DNA of 24,827 bases from JBKHJZ01 sp046537875 (lineage in GTDB: Bacteria > Actinomycetota > Acidimicrobiia > Acidimicrobiales > VFJN01): positions 1-24,827 of the forward strand of contig JBKHJZ010000032.1 in assembly GCA_046537875.1 (NCBI GenBank), given 5' to 3'. Below, in pieces: positions 15,370 through 23,266 of the stretch. The position numbers and the translations under genes are program-made. The notes beneath the pieces are model-generated. The model saw only the letters and a list, made by a program, of their open reading frames with translations. It was not told where the DNA came from and searched no databases. Every line of letters starts with the position of its first letter. Positions within the stretch are counted from its first letter, which is position 1.

Positions 15370-16023
15370 GTGCTGCTGGTCACCGACTCGCCGCCGTCCC
15401 CCGGCACCGTGGAGGCGGCCGCAGCCGTGCTGCGACGGGGCGATGTGGTGGCGCTGCCGACCGACACGGTCTACGGCCTCGCGGCGCTGCCCGGCGTGCG
15501 GGGCGCCACCCGGCGGCTGTTCGCGCTGAAGGGGCGGGCGGCCGACGTGCCGATCGCCGTGCTCTGCGCCGACACCGCCCAGGCGCTCGGGCTGGCGGAG
15601 CCGCCATCGGCCGAGGTGCAGCGGATCGTGGGCCGGTTGTGGCCCGGCCCGCTCACCGTGGTGCTGCGGCGCCGCCGGGCCATCGTCTCCTGGGAGCTGG
15701 GGGAACCGGCCGACACCATCGGTCTGCGCTGCCCCGACCACGACCTCGTGAGAGCGCTCGCCCGCGAGGTGGGGCCGCTGGCCACGACCAGCGCCAACCG
15801 CCACGGCGAGCCGACGCCCCCCATCGCCCCGATGGTGGCGCAGGTCTTCGACGAGGAGGTGGGCCTGGTGCTGGACGGCGGGGAGTGCCGGGGTGTCCCC
15901 TCGACGGTGATCGAGGCCACCGGGCCGGGGTGGCGGACGCTCCGCCCGGGGTCGATCACCGCGGCCGACGTCGAGGCGGCGGCCGGCGACCCGGGGACCC
16001 AGGGCGGTCGCCCAGCCGGGTGA
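15370..16023 (+). CDS. tsaC: L-threonylcarbamoyladenylate synthase (YrdC/Sua5 domain)
   Basis: Makes threonylcarbamoyl-AMP from threonine, bicarbonate and ATP, the first step of t6A modification at position 37 of ANN-decoding tRNAs. It has 217 residues and a single YrdC domain. LPTDTVYGLAALP (about 30-42) and FALKGRAADVPIAVL carry the substrate and nucleotide-binding residues. LWPGPLTVVL, GLRCPDH and TTSANRHGEPTP are conserved blocks. The length fits TsaC with little or no Sua5 C-terminal domain. The gene order prmC-tsaC matches other actinobacteria. Its stop lies 6 bp from the stop of the convergent csbD-like gene. Confidence 0.94.
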   Translation: MLLVTDSPPSPGTVEAAAAVLRRGDVVALPTDTVYGLAALPGVRGATRRLFALKGRAADVPIAVLCADTAQALGLAEPPSAEVQRIVGRLWPGPLTVVLRRRRAIVSWELGEPADTIGLRCPDHDLVRALAREVGPLATTSANRHGEPTPPIAPMVAQVFDEEVGLVLDGGECRGVPSTVIEATGPGWRTLRPGSITAADVEAAAGDPGTQGGRPAG

Positions 16024-16029
16024 CAGATG

Positions 16030-16206
16030 TCAGCGGTTGCGGCGGAGCGCCTCCTTGACCTTGCCGGTGAACCGGTCGAGCTTCTCCTTGGCCGTGCCGC
16101 CGGCGCGGTCGACCTTGCCTTCCCGCTCGAGGTCGCGATCGCCGGTCACGTCCCCGGCGGCTTCCTTGGCGCGGCCCTTGGCCTCGTCGAACTTCCCTTC
16201 GGACAT
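16030..16206 (-). CDS. CsbD-family stress protein
   Basis: A 58-residue, highly charged protein, MSEGKFDEAKGRAKEAAG followed by DVTGDRDLEREGKVDRAGG and TAKEKLDRFTGKVKEALRRNR. This is the CsbD pattern, in which a K-G-[KR]-x-K-E-A-x-G unit opens the protein and lysine/glycine repeats follow. CsbD-like proteins are general-stress proteins of uncertain mechanism; B. subtilis csbD is under sigma-B. SD AGGAGG (16213-16218 on the complement) sits 6 nt before the ATG. A GTGT-N15-GGGTAG promoter candidate upstream resembles SigF/SigB sites. It is convergent with tsaC, with 6 bp between the stops. Confidence 0.9.
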   Translation of the reverse strand: MSEGKFDEAKGRAKEAAGDVTGDRDLEREGKVDRAGGTAKEKLDRFTGKVKEALRRNR

Positions 16207-16237
16207 GAGGTGCCTCCTCGGAGTCGATGGTGTGTCG

Positions 16238-16262
16238 CTACCCGCCGCCGAACCGCGGACAC
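16238..16262 (-). promoter_or_regulatory. Stress-sigma-like promoter of csbD
   Basis: On the minus strand, GTGT (16259-16262) and GGGTAG (16238-16243) are exactly 15 nt apart. The general-stress sigma consensus (SigB/SigF) is GTTT-N14-16-GGGTAT, so each half differs by one base. It would give a leader of about 25 nt holding the SD. Confidence 0.45.
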
Positions 16263-16365
16263 GGGCGACATCGACCGCCGCCCGGGTCCTTCCTGCGGGA
16301 CATCACGGACAGTGTCTGAGAAGCCACTAGACGTCGCACACGGTGCACGGGGCCCGCAGGCTGCC

Positions 16366-16371
16366 TACGCT
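16366..16371 (+). promoter_or_regulatory. Putative leaderless -10 box of the 426-residue gene
   Basis: TACGCT ends 9 nt before the ATG at 16381, with no SD. It supports this ATG over the much longer upstream open frame, which would run through the csbD gene. Confidence 0.45.
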
Positions 16372-16380
16372 CCGTCGTCG

Positions 16381-17661
16381 ATGGGCAGACGGGGAGACCT
16401 TCTCGCACTGGTGGACCGCTCGCCCGGGCCATTGCGGACCCTCGAAGGTGCCGTCACCACCTGGCTCCAGCGGGACCTCGTCAGCACCATCACCGGGTCG
16501 CTCTCCGGGGTGCTCACCGCCGGGTGGGGAGGGACGGAGGCGGGCAGGGACAGCACCGGCGGGGCGGGCCGCGGCGGCGTGGCCGGGAGCTCCGAGGTGG
16601 CGTCGACCGCATACGTGGTGATCGACCTGCCGGCCCGCTGGCGGGTGATCGAGCGGGGGCACGTGGCCGTGTGCGACGGCGAGCGGAGCTGGGCGGGCAC
16701 GGCGTCGCTCGTCACCGAGCGCAGCGCCGACCAGGTGGCCCTCGAGGACGCCGGCATCGTCGGGGTCTGCCTCTTCCCCGGGCGCCTGCTGGGTTCTCTG
16801 GTGTTCGGTGACCCGGTGCCCGGGGAGACCGGCGGGCGGGAGTGCTGGGTCGTCGACGCACGGCTCCGCCCCGGGACGCATGGTGGCAGGTCGCCGGCGG
16901 CCGAGGGGGCGCCGGCCGCGGAGCTGACCGGAGAGCACCTGCCCGGGCTCCTCGGGGTCGACCACCGGTTCTGGTTCGACGCCGCCACCGGCATCGTCCT
17001 GCGCCACGAGGGGGCCGTCGACGGCCAGCTGTGCTCGACGGTCGAGCTCACCGACCTGCGCGTCGACCGCCCCGTCGCACCGGCGGAGTTCGGGCCGCCG
17101 CCCGACGCGATCGTCCGCTCGCGCGACGAGCTGTTGCGCGACCACCTCGTCTCGGTCGGGGTCGACCCCGACGGGATCGATCTCGACGACCCCGTCGAGG
17201 TGCGCGACGCCCTGCGCTCCGGCCTGGCCCTCGACCCCTGCCGGGCCCAGGAGAGCCGCCGGGACAACCACGTCCCGGTGTCGTCCGGTCCCGACGATCC
17301 GGCCGCAGCACGTGCTGCGATCCGCGAGGCGATCGAGCGGCTCACCGAGGCCGACGAGCTGGGCGGGCTCCCCAACGTGCAGGCCGGCCGGGGACTGGCC
17401 GCCGTGTACGAGGCGGCACGTGCCCGCGTGCCCGGGAACCCGGCGCACATCAGCCTGGTGGTCGACGACTGCCTCTTCCTGTCCGACGACCGGGCCGTGG
17501 TCTGGTACTCGGTGCTGCTCGACGGAAAGCGGCCGCCGGTCGTGCGGGCCCGGGAGGGCTACGCGGTGCGCATCGACGGCCGCTGGGTGATGGAGCGGGC
17601 CAGCTTCGCCGACCTGGTGTCGCTGGCCGGCGTGCCGTGCCCACCACCGGTGGAGCCCTGA
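16381..17661 (+). CDS. Uncharacterised protein with NTF2-like C-terminal domain
   Basis: 426 residues, no signal peptide or membrane helix. Residues 1-35 (LRTLEGAVTTWLQRDLV) are helical. A region up to about 240 is beta-rich; its end, DAATGIVLRHEGAVDGQL followed by STVELTDLRVDRPVAPAEF, resembles the repeat style of LolA/RseB-like carrier domains. The last 110 residues include VVWYSVLLDGKRPPVVRARE and GYAVRIDGRWVMERASFADL, which read like an NTF2/SnoaL-like domain of unknown ligand. The open frame extends upstream to 16027, but that stretch is antisense to csbD. The ATG at 16381 is chosen because a TACGCT box lies 9 nt before it. Its function is not known, and the domain calls are by eye. Confidence 0.72.
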   Translation: MGRRGDLLALVDRSPGPLRTLEGAVTTWLQRDLVSTITGSLSGVLTAGWGGTEAGRDSTGGAGRGGVAGSSEVASTAYVVIDLPARWRVIERGHVAVCDGERSWAGTASLVTERSADQVALEDAGIVGVCLFPGRLLGSLVFGDPVPGETGGRECWVVDARLRPGTHGGRSPAAEGAPAAELTGEHLPGLLGVDHRFWFDAATGIVLRHEGAVDGQLCSTVELTDLRVDRPVAPAEFGPPPDAIVRSRDELLRDHLVSVGVDPDGIDLDDPVEVRDALRSGLALDPCRAQESRRDNHVPVSSGPDDPAAARAAIREAIERLTEADELGGLPNVQAGRGLAAVYEAARARVPGNPAHISLVVDDCLFLSDDRAVVWYSVLLDGKRPPVVRAREGYAVRIDGRWVMERASFADLVSLAGVPCPPPVEP

Positions 17662-17716
17662 TCGGCGATCGCGTTGCGACCCACGCGCGGACCTGTCGGC
17701 CCGGCCACCGAGGCGC

Positions 17717-17722
17717 TACGCT
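17717..17722 (+). promoter_or_regulatory. Putative -10 box for the CNNM gene and its leader ORF
   Basis: TACGCT lies 12 nt before the GTG of the 38-codon leader frame and about 125 nt before the CNNM gene. The leader can form two hairpins: CCCGGG copies at 17765-17770 and 17781-17786, and CGGCCG copies at 17796-17801 and 17806-17811. Confidence 0.35.
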
Positions 17723-17734
17723 GCCTAGCCCACT

Positions 17735-17851
17735 GTGCATCGCGATGCTGATCCTCCAGGCAGTCCCGGGCGGGCGGTGCCCCGGGTGCGCGACCCGGCC
17801 GTTGGCGGCCGCCGTCGCATGGTGACCGTCCGAGCTCGGCGGCCGGCGTGA
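17735..17851 (+). CDS. Possible 38-codon leader ORF coupled to the CNNM gene
   Basis: The frame runs from a GTG near the presumed start of transcription to a TGA that overlaps the CNNM GTG as GTGA (17848-17851). The peptide is arginine/proline-rich, beginning MHRDADPPGSPGRAV and ending MVTVRARRPA. An internal ATG (17819) would give only the last 10 codons. The downstream gene has no SD, so coupling would explain how it is translated. First-half codons are poorer in third-position GC than real genes here, so a chance frame is possible. Confidence 0.25.
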   Translation: MHRDADPPGSPGRAVPRVRDPAVGGRRRMVTVRARRPA

Positions 17852-19215
17852 GCGGCTTGGGGGTGCAGCTCGCCCTCGTCGCTGTGCTGGTGCTGCTGAA
17901 CGCGGCGTTCGCCGGCACCGAGATGGCGCTCGTCTCGCTGCGGGAGAGCCAGCTCCGCCGGTTGGAGCGGCGCTCGTCGACCGGTGCGGTCCTGGCCCGG
18001 CTGGCCCGCGATCCGAACCGCTTCCTGGCGACGATCCAGATCGGCATCACGCTCGCCGGGTTCCTGGCATCCGCGGCCGCCGCCGTCACGCTGGCGGCGC
18101 CGCTCGAGGACGCGCTCGACTTCCTGGGCCGGGCGGCCCAGCCCGTCTCGGTGGTGCTGGTCACCCTGGCCCTCGCGTACCTCACGCTGGTGTTCGGCGA
18201 GCTGGCCCCCAAACGGGTGGCGATGCAGCGAGCCGAGCGGTGGGGGCTGGTGACCGCACGCCCTCTCAACGCGATGGCGGTGCTCACCCGCCCGGTGGTC
18301 TGGCTGCTGTCGCACTCGACCGACCTGGCCGTGCAGCTGATGGGCGGCGATCCGGCCCTCAGGCGGGAGGAGGTCACCGAGCAGGAGCTGCGCGAGATGG
18401 TCGGGGCGCAGCCGACGTTCACCCCGCAGCAGCGCCGGATCATCGACGGCGCGTTCGAGATCGCCGAGCGCACGCTCGACCAGGTGCTCCGGCCCCGCCC
18501 CGACGTGTTCGTGCTCGACGCCTCGCAGCCGGCGGCCGAGGCGTTGCGCGACCTGTCGGCGAGCGGCCACTCGCGGGCGCCGGTCGCGCACGACCGCAAC
18601 CTCGACGAGGTGATCGGGCTGGTCCACATGCGCGACCTGCTCGACCCGGGTGACCGCCGGGTTGCCGACGTGGCGGTCGAGATCCACGCGTTCCCGGAGA
18701 CGGCCGACGTGCTCGACGCGCTGCACGAGATGCAGGTCCGCAGGCTGTCGTTCGTCCTGGTGGTGGACGAGCACGGTTCGGCTGCGGGGATCGTCACGAT
18801 CGAGGATCTCCTCGAGGAGCTGGTGGGGGAGATCTACGACGAGACCGACCGGGACGTCGTCTCGGTCCGCTACGAGGCCGACGGCAGCATCCTGTTGGCC
18901 GGGCGGTTCCCGGTGCACGACCTTCCCGACGTGGGGGTCGACGACGTTCCGGAGGGTCCGTACGCCACGGTGGCCGGCCTCGTCCTCGATCGGCTCGGGC
19001 GGGTGCCCGAGGCCCCCGGCGACCGCATCGAGGTGGCGGGTCGCACCTACGAGGTGCTCGCGGTGGCGGGTCGGGCCATCACCCAGCTGCGGATCGGCCC
19101 GCGGACCGCGGGCGCCGTGGAGGTCCCGGACCCCGGTGCCGGCGACGGCGTGTCACCGCTCGCGCCCCCCGGCAACGGTCAGCCCGACCTCCACCGGCGC
19201 GGCGCCCCCCGCTGA
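17848..19215 (+). CDS. CNNM/CorC-family membrane protein with CBS domains
   Basis: 455 residues. The N-terminal CNNM (DUF21) membrane domain (1 to about 180) has several hydrophobic helices, starting with LALVAVLVLLNAAFAGTEMALVS and including IQIGITLAGFLASAAAA and VLVTLALAYLTLVFGELAPKRVAM. A paired CBS region follows (about 205-335), with the conserved second-CBS stretch FVLVVDEHGSAAGIVTIEDLLEELVGEI. The CorC_HlyC domain is about 345-430. The family exports Mg2+ or helps Mg2+/Co2+ efflux, and older names call it hemolysin-like; the ion is not set by sequence alone. The tail from about 425 is Pro/Gly-rich. The start has no SD and overlaps a leader frame. The 3' end overlaps the convergent aminotransferase-like gene by 37 bp. 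Confidence 0.92.
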   Translation: MSGLGVQLALVAVLVLLNAAFAGTEMALVSLRESQLRRLERRSSTGAVLARLARDPNRFLATIQIGITLAGFLASAAAAVTLAAPLEDALDFLGRAAQPVSVVLVTLALAYLTLVFGELAPKRVAMQRAERWGLVTARPLNAMAVLTRPVVWLLSHSTDLAVQLMGGDPALRREEVTEQELREMVGAQPTFTPQQRRIIDGAFEIAERTLDQVLRPRPDVFVLDASQPAAEALRDLSASGHSRAPVAHDRNLDEVIGLVHMRDLLDPGDRRVADVAVEIHAFPETADVLDALHEMQVRRLSFVLVVDEHGSAAGIVTIEDLLEELVGEIYDETDRDVVSVRYEADGSILLAGRFPVHDLPDVGVDDVPEGPYATVAGLVLDRLGRVPEAPGDRIEVAGRTYEVLAVAGRAITQLRIGPRTAGAVEVPDPGAGDGVSPLAPPGNGQPDLHRRGAPR

Positions 19216-20387
19216 CACGCTGCCGCGGGGGAGTCGGCGGGGCCGTTCCCGAACACCGCGTCTCGGGGCTCCACGTAGCCGCGTGGATGGTGGGTGCCGT
19301 CGCCGCCGGGCCGGTAGACGCCCGCGATGTCGCCGGACATGATCCGTCCGAGCGCGTCGACCACTCGGTCGATGTCGGCGGAGCGGTTGTGGAAGCCGAG
19401 GCTCAGGCGCACCGTCTCGGGGGTTCCGTCCGGGCCGGCGCCGAAGCACCCGCTCCGGACGCCGACGGCGTGCTCGTAGCCGAGGATGGCGGCGACCAGC
19501 GCGGGCTCGACATCCTCCGGGGTGAACCGCACGATCCCGACGTTCCCGCGGGCGGCCTCGGCGCCGGCGGGCCCGTGCACCGTGATGCCGGGCACGCTGG
19601 CGAGCCCGGCCGTCGCGTGCCCCACCAGCTTCGACTCGTGGGCGGCGATGCGCTCGAGGCCGATCTCGGCGAGCGACCCGGCCGCCGCCCCCAGCGCCAC
19701 CGCTCCCAGCACGTTGACGGGGGCGTCGGGGCCGGCCGGTCCCTCCGGTCCCGCCGGATCCCACCCTGCGGTGGCAACCGCCGGCCGGGTGGCGCCGGCG
19801 CCGTCGCCGTGGTCGGCGAGCAGCAACGCACGATCTCCGACGAGGGCGCCCGAACCGAAGGGCGCGTACATGGTGTGGCCGGACAGCGCCACCACGTCGA
19901 GATGGCCGGGGTCGCCGTGCGGCCGCATGTCGATCGGGTGGTGGGAGGCCAGGTGGGTGGCATCGACGGCGATGCGGCCCCCCGCCGCGTGCACCCGCTC
20001 GGCCAGCTCGTGGACGGGGTGCACCAGCCCGGTGGCGCCGGAGGCGCCCCGGACGGCGACCAGCGGCACGCGACCGCGGGTGAGCCCGTGGAGGGCCCCG
20101 ATCGGATCGGCCGTGACCACGACGACGTCGCGCTCGGGATCGGCGCCCACGAACCGTCCGATGCTCCCGAGCGCCTGCTCGCAGGCCTCGGTGCTCACCC
20201 GCGCCTTGTAGCCGGTGCCCCGGTGGGCCGCCGCGTGGAGGGGGAGGAGCCGGCCCACCGCGTCGATCACGGGCCACAGCACCGGCGTGGCGGTGGCGTT
20301 GTCGAGGTCGACGTGGGTCCGGTGTCGTCCACCCAGCGTCGGCACGATCTCGTCCACCCCGGCGACGATGGACCGCAGATCCAGCAT
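19179..20387 (-). CDS. Class V aminotransferase-fold protein lacking the PLP lysine
   Basis: 402 residues, of the SufS/cysteine-desulfurase-like branch. The opening is LDNATATPVLWPVIDAV, then HRGTGYKARVSTEACEQA. The PLP-ring aspartate is kept (D142 in VDATHLASHHPIDM). The Schiff-base lysine normally found in SGHKMYAPFG is threonine here (T172 in LSGHTMYAPFGSG, codon ACC). The usual glutamine after the Asp is His145. From about 92 to 104 the chain jumps straight from VVVVT to RVPLVAV, losing the roughly 60-80 residues that normally carry the T-E-A-x-N and E-H-H-S-N cofactor segments. The Arg/Cys stretch VRSGCFGAGP (R311, C314) remains. The frame is intact, so it may be a pseudoenzyme rather than a dead gene. 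The ATG has a TACGGT box 7 nt upstream. Confidence 0.85.
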   Translation of the reverse strand: MLDLRSIVAGVDEIVPTLGGRHRTHVDLDNATATPVLWPVIDAVGRLLPLHAAAHRGTGYKARVSTEACEQALGSIGRFVGADPERDVVVVTADPIGALHGLTRGRVPLVAVRGASGATGLVHPVHELAERVHAAGGRIAVDATHLASHHPIDMRPHGDPGHLDVVALSGHTMYAPFGSGALVGDRALLLADHGDGAGATRPAVATAGWDPAGPEGPAGPDAPVNVLGAVALGAAAGSLAEIGLERIAAHESKLVGHATAGLASVPGITVHGPAGAEAARGNVGIVRFTPEDVEPALVAAILGYEHAVGVRSGCFGAGPDGTPETVRLSLGFHNRSADIDRVVDALGRIMSGDIAGVYRPGGDGTHHPRGYVEPRDAVFGNGPADSPAAACQRGAPRRWRSG

Positions 20388-20394
20388 CGCCGTG

Positions 20395-20400
20395 ACCGTA
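20395..20400 (-). promoter_or_regulatory. Putative leaderless -10 box of the aminotransferase-like gene
   Basis: Minus-strand TACGGT ends 7 nt before the ATG at 20387, and there is no SD. The upstream LuxR-family gene ends 82 bp away on the same strand, so the two could be separately transcribed. Confidence 0.4.
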
Positions 20401-20469
20401 CGGGCGGTGGCCGGCGCCCGGTAGCGGGCTTTCCCGACAACGGTGCCGGCGGCTCGTGCCGGTGACCGA

Positions 20470-23217
20470 TCAACGCGAGCGGTCGGCGAGCACGTGCCGC
20501 GACAGCTCGGTGCGTGAGCGCATGCCCAGCTTGCGGTAGATCCGGGTCAGGTGGGCCTCCACGGTCGCCACGCTGACGAACAGCTCGCCGGCGATCTCGC
20601 GGTTGCGCCGCCCCTCGGCCACGAGCTGGGCGATCTGCGACTCGGTCGGGGTGAGCTCGCCGCGGTCCCGCCCGGGCGCCACCCGGCGCAGCTCCTCGGC
20701 GGCCAGCGCCGCCCAGGGGGTGGCCCCGATGCCCGTGAAGCGGCCGTGCGCCTCGTCGAGCACGTCGGCGGCCGCGCGGCGGCGCCCGGAGCGCCGCAGG
20801 GCCCGGCCCTGCAACAGGAGGGTCCGGGCCGCGTCGAGCCGGTAGCCGAGGGCGTCGAAGGCCTCCGCCGCTGCGCCGACGCGTTCGGCGGCGTCCTCGG
20901 TGCCGGTGACCAGGGCGTGCAGGCCCCGGGCGCGTTCGGCCGCGGCGTCGGTCCACGGTTCGCGAAGGTCCGCGGCCTGATCCTCCAGCTCGGCGACCAG
21001 GGCCTCGCAGGTCTCGCGGTCGCCCGCAAGGGCGGTCGCCTCGACGGCGTCGGGCAGGAACGGTACGTACCCGGGATGGCGGTGGCCCGAGCGTCGCGCC
21101 AGCTCGACCGCCGCCAGCAGCTCGGAGGCCGCGGCCTGGCCGTCGCCCGAGGACAGAGCCACCACGGCCCTGATGTGGTGGGCGGTGAAGACCCGCGGCG
21201 GGTTGTCGCGCCGCTGGCCCCACGAGTGCAGGGACCCGGCGGCGTCGAGCGCGGCGGCGGTCTCGCCCCGGTGAGCGCGCGCGAGGCCGACGGGGTAGCT
21301 CGTCCAGGTCGCAGCCTCGGCGTTGCCGGCGTCGCGTGCGGCCTCCAGGCCGTCCTGGCCGAGCTCGATGGCCTCGGCGAGGTTGCCCGCCGCCACCTCG
21401 ATCCTCGCACGGTCCGCCAGACGGTAGGGCCGGTGGAACTCGATGCCCGTCCGGGCGAACTGGGCGGCCTGGGCCTCGAAGCGGCGCCGGGCCTCTGCCA
21501 GGTAGCCGCCCCAGACGCACTGCCGTGCCCGCAGCACGTGGGGCCACGGGCCGAGGGGCGGGCGCTCGTGCAGCACCTCGGCCAGCTGGAGGGCCCGGTG
21601 CATCAGGTCGTGCCGTGGACGGCCGGCGAGCAGCGAGGTGGTCGCGAGCATGCTGGCCGCCAGCACCTCGAGGACGTGGTCGTCCTGGTCGACGGCGATC
21701 TGCAGCGCCTGCTCGCTGAGCTCCATGCCCCGGGCGAGCTGGCCGCGGTAGAGGCCGGTCACGAAGCCGCGCAGCTCCAGCACGCGGCCGCGGAGCGCGA
21801 GGTCGTCGCCGGCATCGACCAGGGCGCGTTCGAGGTACTCCTCGCTGCGGTTGAAGTCGAGGTAGACGCGCTGGGTGATCGCCTGCGCCCGTCCGGGGCC
21901 GGCGCCGAGCCTGTCGACGAGCTCGTCGGTGAGCGCCAGGGCCCGGCGGGTCTCGCCGGCCGCGGCCCGGTACGAGATCGCGATCAGTGACCGGCGGGTG
22001 GCGTCGCTGGTGCGGACACGGGCGCGGTCGCCGGCCCCGGGGTCCGATGGCGCCGGGTCGCGCTGGGGCGGGGTGAGGCGCAGGGAGTGGGTGGCCAGCT
22101 CGGCCGCCAGGGCGGGCGCCCCGCGGCGACCTGCGCGGCGGGCGGCCTGCTCGAGCTCGGCGGCGATCTCCGGGTCGGGCTCGGTTGCCGACAGCGCCAG
22201 GTGCCGGGCCCGATCGTCGGGATCGGTGACGATCTCGGCGAGGTGCGCGTGCACGGCCTGGCGCTCGAGCGGGTTCATGCCGCCGAGCACGACCGAGGCC
22301 AGCAGGGGGTGGGAGAACCGCACGAGCAGGTCGTCGCCCACCGTCAGCACGCCCGTGTCGACCGCGGCCGACACGCGGGCCGTCGGCTGCCCCGCCGCGT
22401 CCGCCAGGGCGGCGGCCGAGCACGGGCCGAGGGCGGCGGCGGTGCGCAGCACCTCGAGCATGTCGGGGGTGGCGCCGGCGAGGCGCTCCGACAGCGCCTC
22501 CGCCAGGGTGGGCCGCGCGACGGCCCCGAGCGGGTTTGCGACCAGGTCGGGTGAGCGGGCGAGCTCCACGGCGTACAGCGGGTTGCCTCCGGCGAGCGCG
22601 TGGATGCGCTGGAGCGCCGGCCGTGGGATCGGCCCGACCGCGGCGTTGATCACCTGGCGGATGGCGTCGATGGGCAGGGGACCGAGGATCATCTCCTCGA
22701 AACGCTCGGGAGGGATGATCTCGGGTGGACCGGCGGCTCGGCTCTCCCGCTCGGTGGCCAGCGCGGCGACCGGAGCATCGTCGAGCCGGCGGAGTGCGTA
22801 CCGCAGGGCGCGGGCGGAGATCGGGTCGCACCACTGGAGGTCGTCGATCGCCACCACCACCGGGCACTCGACGGCCAGGCGCCGCAACAGCCGCAGGACG
22901 GCCCGGGCCCGATCGAACAGGTCGGCGTCCGGGTCGAGGGCGTCACCGGCCGGGACGTCGTCGAACAGGTCGGTGAGCACGACCATCGCGCCCTGGAGCT
23001 CGTCCTCGGTGGGTCGCGCCACGAGTACCCGGTGACCGGCGGCGCGGTGCGCCTTGAGCCCCGCCCGCCAGAGCGCGGTCTTCCCGATGCCCGCGTCGCC
23101 GCGGATCACCAAGAAGGGCGCCTGCGCATCGATGCCCGCGACCGCGTGTTCGATCCGGTCGAGCTCGTGGTCGCGCCCGGGCAGGCGGGCCTCGACCAGA
23201 TCGGACCGCCGCACCAC
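20470..23217 (-). CDS. LuxR-family transcriptional regulator, LAL (MalT-like) type
   Basis: 915 residues, the usual size of large ATP-binding LuxR regulators. Walker A is GDAGIGKT (40-47) and Walker B is VVVAIDDLQW (IDD at 124-126), in an AAA-type ATPase domain reaching about residue 330. A long alpha-helical middle (about 330-845) looks like TPR-type repeats that sense a ligand. The C-terminal LuxR helix-turn-helix (about 852-912) starts LTPTESQIAQLVAEGRRN, with the recognition part SVATVEAHLTRIYRKLGMRSR. It binds DNA and probably activates when ATP and an inducer are bound; the target is unknown. The GTG at 23217 has a TACGAT box 8 nt upstream. It is divergent from the Ser/Thr kinase gene, 94 bp apart. 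Confidence 0.93.
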   Translation of the reverse strand: MVRRSDLVEARLPGRDHELDRIEHAVAGIDAQAPFLVIRGDAGIGKTALWRAGLKAHRAAGHRVLVARPTEDELQGAMVVLTDLFDDVPAGDALDPDADLFDRARAVLRLLRRLAVECPVVVAIDDLQWCDPISARALRYALRRLDDAPVAALATERESRAAGPPEIIPPERFEEMILGPLPIDAIRQVINAAVGPIPRPALQRIHALAGGNPLYAVELARSPDLVANPLGAVARPTLAEALSERLAGATPDMLEVLRTAAALGPCSAAALADAAGQPTARVSAAVDTGVLTVGDDLLVRFSHPLLASVVLGGMNPLERQAVHAHLAEIVTDPDDRARHLALSATEPDPEIAAELEQAARRAGRRGAPALAAELATHSLRLTPPQRDPAPSDPGAGDRARVRTSDATRRSLIAISYRAAAGETRRALALTDELVDRLGAGPGRAQAITQRVYLDFNRSEEYLERALVDAGDDLALRGRVLELRGFVTGLYRGQLARGMELSEQALQIAVDQDDHVLEVLAASMLATTSLLAGRPRHDLMHRALQLAEVLHERPPLGPWPHVLRARQCVWGGYLAEARRRFEAQAAQFARTGIEFHRPYRLADRARIEVAAGNLAEAIELGQDGLEAARDAGNAEAATWTSYPVGLARAHRGETAAALDAAGSLHSWGQRRDNPPRVFTAHHIRAVVALSSGDGQAAASELLAAVELARRSGHRHPGYVPFLPDAVEATALAGDRETCEALVAELEDQAADLREPWTDAAAERARGLHALVTGTEDAAERVGAAAEAFDALGYRLDAARTLLLQGRALRRSGRRRAAADVLDEAHGRFTGIGATPWAALAAEELRRVAPGRDRGELTPTESQIAQLVAEGRRNREIAGELFVSVATVEAHLTRIYRKLGMRSRTELSRHVLADRSR

Positions 23218-23225
23218 CGCCGGTG

Positions 23226-23231
23226 ATCGTA
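23226..23231 (-). promoter_or_regulatory. Putative leaderless -10 box of the LAL regulator
   Basis: Minus-strand TACGAT ends 8 nt before the GTG at 23217, with no SD. The same intergenic region holds GTGAC-N4-GTCAC (23253-23266), a short palindrome that could serve either divergent gene. Confidence 0.5.
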
Positions 23232-23252
23232 CTACGCAGCGCGCGCCCGCCC

Positions 23253-23266
23253 GTGACTGCGGTCAC
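23253..23266. promoter_or_regulatory. Palindrome between divergent regulator and kinase genes
   Basis: GTGAC-TGCG-GTCAC is a perfect 5-bp inverted repeat about 22 bp upstream of the LAL -10 box and 46 bp before the kinase start. LuxR-type proteins bind short dyads, so autoregulation is possible. It is short enough to arise by chance. Confidence 0.25.

Noticed and set aside
16027..16380. N-terminal extension of the 426-residue protein to 16027
   Set aside because: The stretch is antisense to csbD and its promoter, and a leaderless -10 box supports the ATG at 16381.
17662..17847. Mg2+ (M-box) or Mn2+ (yybP-ykoY) riboswitch before the CNNM gene
   Set aside because: The leader is too short for an M-box and I could not find the conserved core bases of either class.
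20267..22867. 866-residue minus-strand frame across the LAL gene
   Set aside because: It is an Arg/Pro-rich out-of-frame translation. The overlapping frame 20470-23217 carries Walker motifs and the LuxR helix-turn-helix.
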